From Tateyamaria sp. syn59 (GTDB lineage: Bacteria > Pseudomonadota > Alphaproteobacteria > Rhodobacterales > Rhodobacteraceae), in the NCBI RefSeq assembly GCF_007995245.1, contig NZ_VCBA01000022.1:20389-84388 (forward strand): 64,000 nt of DNA, written 5' to 3'. The notes below the pieces were generated by a model, which was given only the letters and a program-made list of their open reading frames with translations, did no database searches and was not told the origin of the DNA. Shown here one piece after another: positions 26,831-35,524 of this stretch (its first letter is position 1; each line of letters opens with the position of its first letter). Made by a program: the position numbers and the translations under genes.

Positions 26831-27129
26831 TGGGGCAATTCGACGTCTACGACATCCAGCCCGACGGCACGCTCGTCGTCGATGTGCAATCCGACCTTCT
26901 GGACCCGCTGAACACCCGCGTCGTGATCCCGCTCGTGCCCCTCGGCACCACGCTGAAGCCCGCAAAGCGCCTGAACCCGGTCGTCCGCATCGCGGACAAG
27001 GACCAAATCCTCGCCACCCAGTTCGTCGCCGCCGTGCCGGTCTCGGAACTCAAAACCCCCGTATCGAGCCTCGCCGAACACAAGGACGACATCACCGCAG
27101 CGCTCGACATGCTGTATCAGGGGTTCTAG
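26830..27129 (+). CDS. ccdB: CcdB-type gyrase toxin
   Basis: The 99-residue protein matches CcdB: GQFDVYDIQPDGTLVVDVQSDLLDPLNTRVVIPLVP at the N-terminus and a C-terminal LDMLYQGF, close to the canonical end in which Trp-Gly-Ile contact GyrA. Here the last residues are YQGF, so the terminal Trp of F-plasmid CcdB is not kept, as in many chromosomal or distant homologues. The start codon overlaps the ccdA stop by one base. The toxin would trap DNA gyrase on DNA when CcdA is lost. Confidence 0.88.
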   Translation: MGQFDVYDIQPDGTLVVDVQSDLLDPLNTRVVIPLVPLGTTLKPAKRLNPVVRIADKDQILATQFVAAVPVSELKTPVSSLAEHKDDITAALDMLYQGF

Positions 27130-27144
27130 GTCAGCACGGCTGAC
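27130..27144. terminator. Hairpin after ccdB
   Basis: GTCAGC and GCTGAC form a perfect 6-bp stem with a 3-base loop immediately after the ccdB stop, between convergent operons. An AT-richer stretch follows (27145-27165) but no clean T-run, so it is a possible weak terminator. Confidence 0.35.
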
Positions 27145-27178
27145 GTATAGGACTAATTATGTAAAATACAGCCCCACA

Positions 27179-29023
27179 TCAAAGCGCAGCAATCCGGTCC
27201 TCAATCTGCCCCAGCAGCGCCTTCAACTCCGGCGTACGATCCGCGGCATAGTGAAAATTCTTGAACAGCCCCGTCACCTCAGTGAACCACGCCCGGATCG
27301 CGCCCTTGTCCTCCAGCGCCATCGGCGCATCCACAACCCGCTGCATCAACCCGAACACGCGCTGCTGTCGCTCCAACGGCGCGCAACTGTCCACATCGTC
27401 AAACGCATCCTGCTGCAGATAGATCATGTCGACAAACAGCGCCTTCTGGAAGGTGACGTAATCCGCCAGCGTCACGCCTTCCTCGCCCGTGACCTTCATC
27501 ATCTGGCTGATCTGCTCACCGCGTTCCAGCAGCGCTTGCATCGCCTTCACCTTGCCCGTCCAACCGGGCTCGATATGCAGATCGTACCACTCCGACATCT
27601 GCTCCAGATACCGCGACCACGACAGCAGCGGATCCACCGCAGGATAGAACCGCTTGTAGGCGCGCTCGGATGACAGCCCCAGAAAGCACTTCACCGTCGA
27701 CAAGGTCGCCTGCGTCACCGGCTCGTCAAAATTCCCGCCCGCGGGCGACACCGTCCCGATCATGGTCAGGCTGCCCGTGGCCCCATCGACGCCAGTCATC
27801 ACCCCGGCCCGCTCATACAGCCCCTTGATCGCGCTTTCGAGGTAGGCGGGATACCCCTCCTCGCCGGGGATCTCCTCCAACCGTCCGCTTGTTTCGCGCA
27901 TCGCCTGCGCCCAGCGGGAGGTGCTGTCGGCAATCAACAGCACATCGAGGCCCATCTGCCGGTAATACTCACCCAGCGTGATGCCCGTAAAAATCGACGC
28001 CTCCCGCGCCGCCACGGGCATGGACGATGTGTTGCAGATGATAATCGTCCGATCCATCAGGCTCCCGCCCGAGGTCGGGTCGGTCATCTCAGGGTATTCG
28101 GTGATGGTCTCCACCACCTCCCCTGCCCGCTCACCGCAAGCGACGACAATCACCACATCCACCTGCGCATTCCGCGCAATCAGGTTCTGCAACACCGTCT
28201 TGCCCGCGCCAAAGGGGCCGGGAATACACGCCGTCCCACCCCGCGCGATGGGAAAGAACGTGTCTATCAACCGTTGCGAGGTCAGCACCGGCGTGTCGGG
28301 ATATTTCCGCTGCACGGCACCAGATTTCAGCAGATCCCCAGCCATCGGCCGCCGCACCGGCCAGCGCTGCGACAGGGGGATCACATGCTCCTCTCCCCCG
28401 TCCGAAGTCAGGCGCGCCACCGGGTCATTGACGGTCACGGCCCCCTTCTGCACCCAGTTCACGGTAAAGCTGCCAGTCCAGTTGAACGGCAGCATGATCT
28501 TGTGCGTAAACCGGCCTTCCGGCACCGTGCCGATGGTCTCACCGGCGCGCGCCTTGTCCCCGACCTTCACCTTGGGGGTAAAGGACCACTTCGCGGCCCG
28601 GTCCAGCGGGTCCACATCCGCCCCGCGCGGCAGAAAGATGCCATAAGCATTTGCCACCTGCTTCAACGGCGCCTGCAACCCGTCATAGACCTGGCCCAAG
28701 AGGCCCGGCCCCAAAGCGACAGACAAAAGCTGCCCGCTCTGGATGACCGGATCACCCACCGCCACGCCCTGCGTACTCTCATAAACCTGCGCGTCAGCGG
28801 TATTGCCCCGCACCCGCAAGATCTCTGCCTTCAACCGCTCCTGCCGCCCGCCCGCAGCCAGAAGGCTGGGCAGAATGAATACCATCTCGTTCTTGACCAA
28901 CGCGCCCGGCGACCCGTCGGGCTGATCCATCGCCTCGATCCGTACCAACCCTTCCTGCACGGCAACGACGCGGGCGGTGGCCGCGTCTGCTTCCGGCTCA
29001 TGCTTGACGGCAGCAACATTCAT
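27179..29023 (-). CDS. atpA: V/A-type ATPase catalytic subunit A
   Basis: The 614-residue catalytic subunit has the P-loop GPFGAGKT (269-276), the non-homologous insert typical of A subunits before it, and EIPGEEGYPAYL, with SPAGGNFDEPVT further on. In the complex three A and three B subunits form the nucleotide-binding head; ATP hydrolysis or synthesis is coupled to ion flow through the I and K membrane subunits. It is the last gene of an eight-gene minus-strand operon and overlaps the DUF2764 gene by 4 bp. V/A-type ATPases are rare in Alphaproteobacteria, which normally rely on F-type enzymes, so this operon was probably acquired by transfer. Confidence 0.95.
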   Translation of the reverse strand: MNVAAVKHEPEADAATARVVAVQEGLVRIEAMDQPDGSPGALVKNEMVFILPSLLAAGGRQERLKAEILRVRGNTADAQVYESTQGVAVGDPVIQSGQLLSVALGPGLLGQVYDGLQAPLKQVANAYGIFLPRGADVDPLDRAAKWSFTPKVKVGDKARAGETIGTVPEGRFTHKIMLPFNWTGSFTVNWVQKGAVTVNDPVARLTSDGGEEHVIPLSQRWPVRRPMAGDLLKSGAVQRKYPDTPVLTSQRLIDTFFPIARGGTACIPGPFGAGKTVLQNLIARNAQVDVVIVVACGERAGEVVETITEYPEMTDPTSGGSLMDRTIIICNTSSMPVAAREASIFTGITLGEYYRQMGLDVLLIADSTSRWAQAMRETSGRLEEIPGEEGYPAYLESAIKGLYERAGVMTGVDGATGSLTMIGTVSPAGGNFDEPVTQATLSTVKCFLGLSSERAYKRFYPAVDPLLSWSRYLEQMSEWYDLHIEPGWTGKVKAMQALLERGEQISQMMKVTGEEGVTLADYVTFQKALFVDMIYLQQDAFDDVDSCAPLERQQRVFGLMQRVVDAPMALEDKGAIRAWFTEVTGLFKNFHYAADRTPELKALLGQIEDRIAAL

Positions 29024-29712
29024 GCGCCCGCTCCTTCCATCTGCAAATGGGGAAAGTTCTTCAACGCCTCCTCCGACAACTCGGTAAAGCGCTGCGCGGC
29101 GGCCACGCTGTCCGCCTTGGCCCAGCGGTCAAAGATGTTCCACTTCAGCACGTAGATCACCACCGCTTCGAAATCGAAATGATGCCGCCCCGCATGGCGC
29201 TGCAACTGGCGAAAGGTGACATCCAGCAAATGCCGCTGCAGCCCCAGCGGATCGCCCGCCTCCAGCAGCTGCCCGGCCCGCCGCAACCACGGCATCGACC
29301 GATCGAGACCAAAAGCAGGCTCCCGCCAGTTCGCCGCGATCTGAGAGGTCCAGACGCCATAGCCCCAGTCCCCCTCCGGCGCCCCCGCCCCACCCTGCCG
29401 CATCCGCAGGGCAGCCACGGCCGTGCGCAATTCCATCCGCTCATCCACGATCCGCCGCAGGGTGCGTTGCGGCAGGTCCGCCATCAGCACCTTGGCCCGC
29501 CCCACCAGCGTGCGCAGGTCCGAGCCACGGTCATAGGCCGACCAACTGAGCAGCCCCTCGATCCCCGCCAATGTCCGCGCATCACCCTCGCTCAACGCCG
29601 ACAACCTCCGCTCCAGCCGCAACCGCGACAAGGGCGGGCGCTTGGCCACAAACAACCGCTCCGAACTCGGCAGGCTGGCGACCAAGGCGACATAGGCATC
29701 GGGGTCCGACAT
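29020..29712 (-). CDS. DUF2764 protein, probable C-like subunit of the V/A-type ATPase
   Basis: This 230-residue protein opens with YVALVASLPSSERLF and PPLSRLRLERRLSAL, the pattern of DUF2764 proteins found between atpE and atpA in Chlamydia- and Bacteroidetes-type V-ATPase operons. There it is taken to replace the C (d) subunit, which connects the rotor to the membrane ring. The rest is alpha-helical, with conserved aromatic residues such as DFEAVVIYVLKWNIFDRW. It lies between the E and A genes with a 4-bp overlap to atpA and 2 bp from atpE, the same neighbours as in Chlamydia. Assignment to subunit C function is inference from family context. Confidence 0.75.
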   Translation of the reverse strand: MSDPDAYVALVASLPSSERLFVAKRPPLSRLRLERRLSALSEGDARTLAGIEGLLSWSAYDRGSDLRTLVGRAKVLMADLPQRTLRRIVDERMELRTAVAALRMRQGGAGAPEGDWGYGVWTSQIAANWREPAFGLDRSMPWLRRAGQLLEAGDPLGLQRHLLDVTFRQLQRHAGRHHFDFEAVVIYVLKWNIFDRWAKADSVAAAQRFTELSEEALKNFPHLQMEGAGA

Positions 29713-29714
29713 AA

Positions 29715-30395
29715 CTACTTGATCACCCCTTCCAACACGGCGCGAAAGCGCGGCTGCAAATGCTGCATCAGCAGCGCGGCAATGGCCTGATCCGACAGAT
29801 CCAGCGCCACGCCGTCCTCGCCAGCCTGCGCCCGAATACCGCCATGCAAATCACTCGCCGCATAAAGCGTCACACCCTCCTTCAACTGCTCCTGCGCCAG
29901 CCCAAGCACATACTGGGTCAAGGCCCCCGACTGGATGTCATCGGCATTGGCGGTGATGGCCTCAGGGCCCACCACCTCGGCAGGCAGGATCACACTGGCC
30001 CCCTCTCCCACCGACGCGGCCTCACCTGCGCGGCCCACAAGCTCCAGCACCATCTGGCGCAGCATCTCGGGGTCAGACATCTCGACACTCACCATGCGTT
30101 GCACATCCTGTTCAAACTGCGCCATCAGGGTCGATTTCATGGTCAGCACCGCATCGCGCATCGCCGTATTCAGCGCCTCCTCCCCCGCCCGCGCATAACG
30201 TTCGGCGGCCCGCTTCGCCTCAACCCGGGTCTTCTCGGCAGCTTCCTCCGCCTCACTCACGATCCGCGCGGCCTCAGTCTGAGCATCGGCCACCAGCCGC
30301 TCGGCCTCTGCCGTGCCAGCGGCCACACCGTCATGGCGCAACCGCGCGATCAGCGCATCGACCCCCTTCGCCGTCTCCTGCTCCACCGCCATCAC
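29715..30395 (-). CDS. atpE: V/A-type ATPase subunit E (peripheral stalk)
   Basis: The 226-residue protein has a long Ala/Glu-rich coiled coil (about residues 12-85, with EAERLVADAQTEAARIVSEAEEAAEKTRVEAK) followed by a mixed alpha/beta C-terminal domain, as in V/A-type E subunits. E forms the peripheral stalk, normally as a heterodimer with G/H; no G/H gene is visible in the operon. The gene overlaps atpK by 4 bp. The fold assignment is from composition, operon position and the C-terminal LYAASDLHGGIRAQAGEDGVALDLSD block. Confidence 0.82.
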   Translation of the reverse strand: MMAVEQETAKGVDALIARLRHDGVAAGTAEAERLVADAQTEAARIVSEAEEAAEKTRVEAKRAAERYARAGEEALNTAMRDAVLTMKSTLMAQFEQDVQRMVSVEMSDPEMLRQMVLELVGRAGEAASVGEGASVILPAEVVGPEAITANADDIQSGALTQYVLGLAQEQLKEGVTLYAASDLHGGIRAQAGEDGVALDLSDQAIAALLMQHLQPRFRAVLEGVIK

Positions 30396-30835
30396 GCAAT
30401 CCCCGCGCTGATGACCAGGGCAAAGACAAAGGCAAAAACGCCAAACCCTTCAATGATCGCCGCAGGGGCCAAGGCCAGACCGAAGATCTGCGGCTTCTCC
30501 TTCGACGCATTGATCGCCGCGGCACAGGCGCGGCCCTGCCAGATCCCGCAGTAAAGCAGCGCAATCCCCGCCAGCAGCCCCACACCAAACAGGCCCCCGG
30601 CATTCTCCAGCGTCACCTCGCGGTTCAGCGTGAACATGATAACGATGCCATAAATCACAAAGGTCGACGGAAAGGCCGAGATGCCCACGAACCGGCCATA
30701 GCCGCCCTCGGTCTCCAGCATGGCCCCAATGCTCGCCTGCCCCGCAATCGAACAGCCGATGGAACTGGCCACGGCCCCCAAGGCCATAGGGGCGAAAATG
30801 CCCAGCCAGCCCAATGCAATCACCAATTCCGTCAT
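30392..30835 (-). CDS. atpK: V/A-type ATPase proteolipid subunit K
   Basis: The 147-residue proteolipid has four membrane helices in two hairpins. The ion-binding glutamate is Glu129 (IIEGFGVFAF) in the last helix; the first hairpin has no acidic residue at the matching place, as in V-type K subunits. Compared with my memory of the Enterococcus hirae Na+ site, Thr58, Tyr62 and Gln100 are kept but the first-hairpin Gln is Phe59, so ion choice (Na+ or H+) is unclear. I chose the ATG at 30835, giving MTELVIALGWLGIF; an upstream in-frame start lies within atpI. Confidence 0.9.
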   Translation of the reverse strand: MTELVIALGWLGIFAPMALGAVASSIGCSIAGQASIGAMLETEGGYGRFVGISAFPSTFVIYGIVIMFTLNREVTLENAGGLFGVGLLAGIALLYCGIWQGRACAAAINASKEKPQIFGLALAPAAIIEGFGVFAFVFALVISAGIA

Positions 30836-32625
30836 TCCTGAACCTCCTTGCGGGCAAAGGCCCGGAAGGGGACGCCCTCCTCGGGCAGCCCCCATTTGTA
30901 AAACTCGATGAAATTGAGCCGCAGGCCGTGGACCACCCCGCTCATCATGGCCAGCGCAAAGTTCAACACATGGCCGATGATGAAAATCAGCAGCCCGCCC
31001 AGCAGGCCCAGACCCGAGCCCGACGCCATCACATCCGCCGCAAGCCCGTTGAAGGTGATGGCCAGCGACGCAGACGCCAGCCCAAGCGCAAAGAGCCGCA
31101 TATAGGACAGCACATCGCCAAAGAGGCCCATCAGCTCCGCGACCCCCTTCAGCCCGTCAAACCCGCGCCACAGCCAATCACCGCGCTTGGTCACGGGCCG
31201 ATCACTGGCAAACCACATGACCAGAACCAGCCCCAGCACCATCAGCGCGCCACCGACAGTGCGCGGCGTCCCCTCCAGCCCGCCAATCCACAGCACCGAC
31301 CCACCGACAAGCAGCGCAATCCACCCCAGATTTCCAAACCGGCTGCGCGTCGCTTTCGCGACAAAGGCCATCGCATTGGCAAAACAGATGTGCAGCACAC
31401 CGATCAGGATCGACAGCATCATCATCGTGTCAAAGTCGTTCAGGTCGAGGACCGCAAAGCCCGCGAGCACCCCACGCCCAGGCGGGCCAAATCCGAAATA
31501 GCTGCCCACGATCACGCCAAAGGCCACCGTGGCCCCCGCCAGATACAGCCCCATCCGCCGCCATGCCCGCAGCGCGGCCGTGGCCCCCAGCCGCTGCCAG
31601 AACAGCAGCACACCCACAGCCACCATCGCGCCGTACCCCGCATCCGCCACGATCATGGCAAAGAACATGGCAAAGGACAGCATCAGCATCCGTGTCGGAT
31701 CCCAAGCGCGGTAGTTCGGCACCTGATAGAAATTCGCCAGATCCACGCCCGCCCCCGCCTCATCCGGTTGCTCAAGCAGCGTCGGCGGAACCTCGTCCCA
31801 CGCAGGCGCCTCAATCAACACGGCCAGCCCCAGATCGACACAGGTCCGCTCCACCTCAGGCACCCGCGCCTCAGGCACCCAGCCCTGCACGGCAAACAGA
31901 TCCGGATCGCGCAGCGTCTGCGTGTCGGCATAGGCACGCTCGGCCAGCGTCTCCGCCTCCGACAGGTTGGCCCGCAACAGCGTCAGATAGCGCGTCATCG
32001 CCATCCGCTCGCCCAGCAGCGTCTCAATCTCGATCTCGGCGGCTTCCAGATCAGCCTCCAGCACCCGCCCCGGCTTCGACCCCAGATGCACCCGCGGCAC
32101 AGGCAGCAGATCAACGGGCGGCTCGTCGGGGCTCAGAACGACCACAAACAGATGCCGCGTATCCTGCCCCACGATCTGCCACGGCAACGCCACCGATTGC
32201 AGTGCGGCGCGATGCTTCACCGGCAATTGCCAGAACCACAGCCGCTGCCCGGCCAGGCTCTCCAGCGGGGGAAATTCAAAATCCCCCCAGGGCTGCATAT
32301 GCGCCAACCGATTGGCAAGCGCATCCCGCCGGTCCCGCGCCGCGCGCAACCGATCCTTCAACGCCAGCGCATCGGCGACAAAGGCCTGAACATCGAACTC
32401 CGGATCACTCCGCACCTGCCGCCGCGGCCCCGGCACCACAGCCAGAAAGCGCAACGCCTTATAGGCATCCTCCGCCTCCCGGCTCACCCGCTTCTCCACG
32501 CGGCTCTCAACCGGGCACATCGGCAGCAAGTGCATCGCGCCCAACTCCTGTAGCCGCGTCAGCGCCACATCCTGCGCCTCAACCGGCCCCACAAGGCTCA
32601 GCTTCTGCACAGGCGCAATGCTCAT
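30832..32625 (-). CDS. atpI: V/A-type ATPase subunit I (membrane stator)
   Basis: The 597-residue protein has a cytosolic N-terminal half of about 300 residues with coiled-coil segments and a C-terminal half of about eight helices. The essential arginine in the penultimate helix region is visible in SYMRLFALGLA (Arg510). Subunit I provides the two half-channels facing the K ring. It is slightly short for the family (about 650), as in Chlamydia-type enzymes. It overlaps both neighbours by 4 bp. Confidence 0.92.
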   Translation of the reverse strand: MSIAPVQKLSLVGPVEAQDVALTRLQELGAMHLLPMCPVESRVEKRVSREAEDAYKALRFLAVVPGPRRQVRSDPEFDVQAFVADALALKDRLRAARDRRDALANRLAHMQPWGDFEFPPLESLAGQRLWFWQLPVKHRAALQSVALPWQIVGQDTRHLFVVVLSPDEPPVDLLPVPRVHLGSKPGRVLEADLEAAEIEIETLLGERMAMTRYLTLLRANLSEAETLAERAYADTQTLRDPDLFAVQGWVPEARVPEVERTCVDLGLAVLIEAPAWDEVPPTLLEQPDEAGAGVDLANFYQVPNYRAWDPTRMLMLSFAMFFAMIVADAGYGAMVAVGVLLFWQRLGATAALRAWRRMGLYLAGATVAFGVIVGSYFGFGPPGRGVLAGFAVLDLNDFDTMMMLSILIGVLHICFANAMAFVAKATRSRFGNLGWIALLVGGSVLWIGGLEGTPRTVGGALMVLGLVLVMWFASDRPVTKRGDWLWRGFDGLKGVAELMGLFGDVLSYMRLFALGLASASLAITFNGLAADVMASGSGLGLLGGLLIFIIGHVLNFALAMMSGVVHGLRLNFIEFYKWGLPEEGVPFRAFARKEVQE

Positions 32626-33218
32626 GCCGCCCCCCGCTTGCGCTTGGCCAGCTTCGACCGCGTCACTGCACTGGTCTGTTGATCACCCAGATAAATCCGG
32701 ATCTTCTTGATATTGGCCCGCGCGTTGGGGATCAGCACCTTGTCAAACAGGTTCAGCCGCTGGGTCACGGTCTGCACCGCCTTGTCGAGCACCTCCACCC
32801 GCTGCCGCGCCACCTGCACGCGCAGCCGCGCCGTCAGCATGTCATGCAGCAGATGCGCCACGTGATCGACCCAATGGGGCAGCACCATCTTGGAATAGGG
32901 CCGCACCGTCACCTCGATCCGGTCGAGCACAGGCAGGCGCGTGCCCACCACGTTTTCCTCGCCCAGATGATAATCGGTCAGCTCCACCAACCCGCCCAGA
33001 TCAATGTCGCGATTGCTCAGCATCGGCACATCACGGCCCACCTGTGCGGCCAGCCGGTCCACCTCCGCCTGCAAGGCCGCCACCTCGGCCACGGCCTTCG
33101 CCCGCTCCGCCATCAACTGCTGCCGCTTCAGGTCCAGCGACGGCAAAAACCGTTCAAACGACCGCAGCTGCGCCGCCTCGCGGGCCAGCGAGGACTTATT
33201 CAGCTGCAACCGCGCCAT
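32622..33218 (-). CDS. atpD: V/A-type ATPase subunit D (central rotor)
   Basis: The 198-residue protein is the central rotor shaft: two long helices at each end, beginning [32 protein letters not shown] and ending in the basic segment [27 protein letters not shown]. The [23 protein letters not shown] segment is a family signature. D transmits rotation between the A3B3 head and the ring. It overlaps the atpB 3' end by 23 bp and the atpI start by 4 bp. Confidence 0.92.
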   Translation of the reverse strand: MARLQLNKSSLAREAAQLRSFERFLPSLDLKRQQLMAERAKAVAEVAALQAEVDRLAAQVGRDVPMLSNRDIDLGGLVELTDYHLGEENVVGTRLPVLDRIEVTVRPYSKMVLPHWVDHVAHLLHDMLTARLRVQVARQRVEVLDKAVQTVTQRLNLFDKVLIPNARANIKKIRIYLGDQQTSAVTRSKLAKRKRGAA

Positions 33219-34557
33219 GCGACCCCTTGGGGAAATACTTGTCGATCAACGGTTGCTTCATCAGCAACTGCGCAGGCTCAAAGCACTCGGCCAGCGTCTG
33301 CCAGCACAGGTCCAGCGCCTCCTCCAGCGGGATCGACACGTTGATGTCCATGAACCGCGCCCGGAACAGATCGCCAAACTTCAGCACCTGATGGTCATAC
33401 TCCGACAGCTCGAACGCCATCGCCTGCTTCTGCGCCGCATCCCGCGCCTCGGAGTAAAACCGGATCATCGTGTTCATGATCTGCCCGTGATCCTCGCGCG
33501 TGGTCTTGCCCACCACATTCTGCTTGAGGCGCGACAGGCTGCCGAACGGATCAATCACACCGGAATGCAGGTAAAACTGCCCCTCGGTGATATACCCAGT
33601 GTTGTCAGGCACCGGATGGGTCACATCATTGCCGGGCATGGTGGTGACGGCCAGAATGGTGACGGACCCGCCCTTGGCATAGTCGCACGCCTTCTCGTAC
33701 CGCCGCGCCAACTCGCTATAGAGGTCGCCCATATAGCCGCGCTGCGATGGCACCCGCTCTTGGCTGATGCCCACTTCCTTCATCGCATCGGCATAGGCGG
33801 TCATGTCGGTCAGCAGGACCAGCACCCGCTTGCCCTCCTCCACCGCGAACTTCTCGGCCACGGCCAGCGCCAGATCAGGCACCAGCAACCGCTCCACCAG
33901 CGGGTCCGACGCCTGATTGACGAACATGACCGTGCGCGAAAACACCCCCGCATCCTCGAACGACTGCCGGAAGGTATGAAAATCGTCAAAGATCAGGCCC
34001 ATGCCGCCAAACACGACAACATCCGCATCCGCCTGAATGCCGATGCGCGCCAGAAACGGGTTGTAGGGCTCGCCCGACACCGAAAAGATCGGGATCTTCT
34101 GACTCTCAACGAGGCTGTTGAACACATCAATCATCGGCACGTCCGTGCGGATCATCCGCTTTGGCACAACGCGCTCCGCCGGGTTCACCGACGGCCCGCC
34201 AATGTCGTACCGCGGCTCACCGCCCAGATCAGGCCCGCCGTCCACCGGCGCCCCTGCCCCGTCAAAGACGCGGCCCAAAATGTTGCCGGAATACGGCACC
34301 TGCATCGGATGGCCCAGAAACGTGGCCGTCGCGCCCGTCGAAATCCCTTTGGTCCCCGAAAACACCTGCAGGCTCACGACATCGCGCTCGATCCGAATGA
34401 CCTGAGCGAGCGAAGATGCCCCATCAACACTCTTGACCACCGCCAGGTCGCCATAGCGCACCACGCTGTCCACCCCCGCCTGCTCCGGCACATGGACCTT
34501 CAGCGTGTCGCCCACGATCTCCAGCACCTGCGAATAGCGGATCAGCTCACGTACCAT
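33196..34557 (-). CDS. atpB: V/A-type ATPase regulatory subunit B
   Basis: The 453-residue B subunit lacks a P-loop, having instead [18 protein letters not shown] at that place, which is normal for V/A-type B subunits. Typical segments are [17 protein letters not shown] [33 protein letters not shown] [13 protein letters not shown], and [24 protein letters not shown]. It forms the non-catalytic sites of the head. It starts 11 bp inside the carbamate-kinase-like gene, so it is translated from the same message as arcC. It is the first ATPase gene of the operon. Confidence 0.94.
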   Translation of the reverse strand: MVRELIRYSQVLEIVGDTLKVHVPEQAGVDSVVRYGDLAVVKSVDGASSLAQVIRIERDVVSLQVFSGTKGISTGATATFLGHPMQVPYSGNILGRVFDGAGAPVDGGPDLGGEPRYDIGGPSVNPAERVVPKRMIRTDVPMIDVFNSLVESQKIPIFSVSGEPYNPFLARIGIQADADVVVFGGMGLIFDDFHTFRQSFEDAGVFSRTVMFVNQASDPLVERLLVPDLALAVAEKFAVEEGKRVLVLLTDMTAYADAMKEVGISQERVPSQRGYMGDLYSELARRYEKACDYAKGGSVTILAVTTMPGNDVTHPVPDNTGYITEGQFYLHSGVIDPFGSLSRLKQNVVGKTTREDHGQIMNTMIRFYSEARDAAQKQAMAFELSEYDHQVLKFGDLFRARFMDINVSIPLEEALDLCWQTLAECFEPAQLLMKQPLIDKYFPKGSHGAVAAE

Positions 34558-35524
34558 GGCGCATCTCCGGGGCCGGCGCCGCGCCGCGCAAGGGGGCCGC
34601 CTCGTGAAAGGTGATCCCGGTCTCGTCCGGCGAAATCACCGTGCCGCGCTGCCCCGCCACCATCGCGCTCAGGTCAGACACCGCGCCGATAGCGGCCGTC
34701 TTGCCGGTGGCGCGCACGAACTGACAGGCGGCAGCGACCTTGGTGCCCATCGACCCCTCCGCAAAGCCATGCCGTTCCAGCGCATCGGGCGACGCCAACT
34801 TGACTGCACGCTGATCAGCGGTGCCCCAGTCCAGACACACGGCCTCGACATCAGTCGCGGCAATGAACAGATCGGCCCCCACCTCGCGCGCCAGCAATTC
34901 GGCGGCAAAGTCACGGTCCACAACCGCCTCAACCGCCTCCAGATCGCCCGTATCGTTGTAGACGGTCGGCACGCCCCCGCCGCCCGCACACAGGACCAGC
35001 GTGCCCTGCTCGACCAACCACTGCAGCGGGCGCTTCTGAAAAATGCGACGCGGGCGCGGGGCGGCAACGGCACGGCGCCACCCTGCCCCGTCGGCACGCA
35101 TCTCCCACCCGGTCCGGGCCACGATCCGCTCCGCCTCCGCCCGGTCATAGACGGGGCCGACACAATAGGTCGGATCGTCAAAGGCCGGGTCGTCCAGATC
35201 CACCTCGATCATCGGCACAAGGGTCGCAATCGGCGTGTCGAAGGGCAGCCAATTGCCCAATTCCTGCTCCAGCATATAGCCGGTGACAGCCTCGGTCTGT
35301 GCGGCCAGCACATCGCCTGGAAAGGTCTCACCGCGCGCATGGGTCTGCAGCGCCAGCACACCGGGCTGCGGCCCCGCGCCATGGGCCACAACCACCTGAT
35401 GTTCCAAGGCAATCCTGGCCACGCCCTTGGCGGCACAGACCAGTTTGGCCCGCTGATCCTCCGCGCTCAGGTCGTGGCGCGCACCGGGCAGGGCGGCCCC
35501 GCCCAAAGCCGTGACAATACGCAT
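34547..35524 (-). CDS. arcC: Carbamate kinase-like protein with altered active-site motifs
   Basis: The 325-residue protein is an amino-acid-kinase-fold carbamate kinase homologue: P-Y-D motif [23 protein letters not shown] (145-153), [14 protein letters not shown] (178-191), [12 protein letters not shown] and GSMGTKVAA (257-265). Canonical carbamate kinases make ATP and carbamate from carbamoyl phosphate and ADP. Three phosphate-site motifs are changed here: GGNAL is GGAAL (8-12), HGNGPQ is HGAGPQ (48-53), and the Lys of DKD is Arg204. Its activity or substrate may differ. I chose the ATG at 35524, giving MRIVTALGG; an upstream in-frame start at 35602 adds unrelated residues. It heads the V-ATPase operon. 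Confidence 0.82.
   Translation of the reverse strand: MRIVTALGGAALPGARHDLSAEDQRAKLVCAAKGVARIALEHQVVVAHGAGPQPGVLALQTHARGETFPGDVLAAQTEAVTGYMLEQELGNWLPFDTPIATLVPMIEVDLDDPAFDDPTYCVGPVYDRAEAERIVARTGWEMRADGAGWRRAVAAPRPRRIFQKRPLQWLVEQGTLVLCAGGGGVPTVYNDTGDLEAVEAVVDRDFAAELLAREVGADLFIAATDVEAVCLDWGTADQRAVKLASPDALERHGFAEGSMGTKVAAACQFVRATGKTAAIGAVSDLSAMVAGQRGTVISPDETGITFHEAAPLRGAAPAPEMRHGT

Noticed and set aside
33196..34557. Missing P-loop in atpB taken as inactivation
   Set aside because: B subunits of V/A-type ATPases normally lack a Walker A motif; the catalytic P-loop is in subunit A and is intact.
30814..34614. Two long plus-strand open frames antisense to the V-ATPase genes
   Set aside because: They encode low-complexity His/Arg/Gln/Pro-rich sequence and are shadows of the minus-strand ATPase genes, which are unambiguous by motif.
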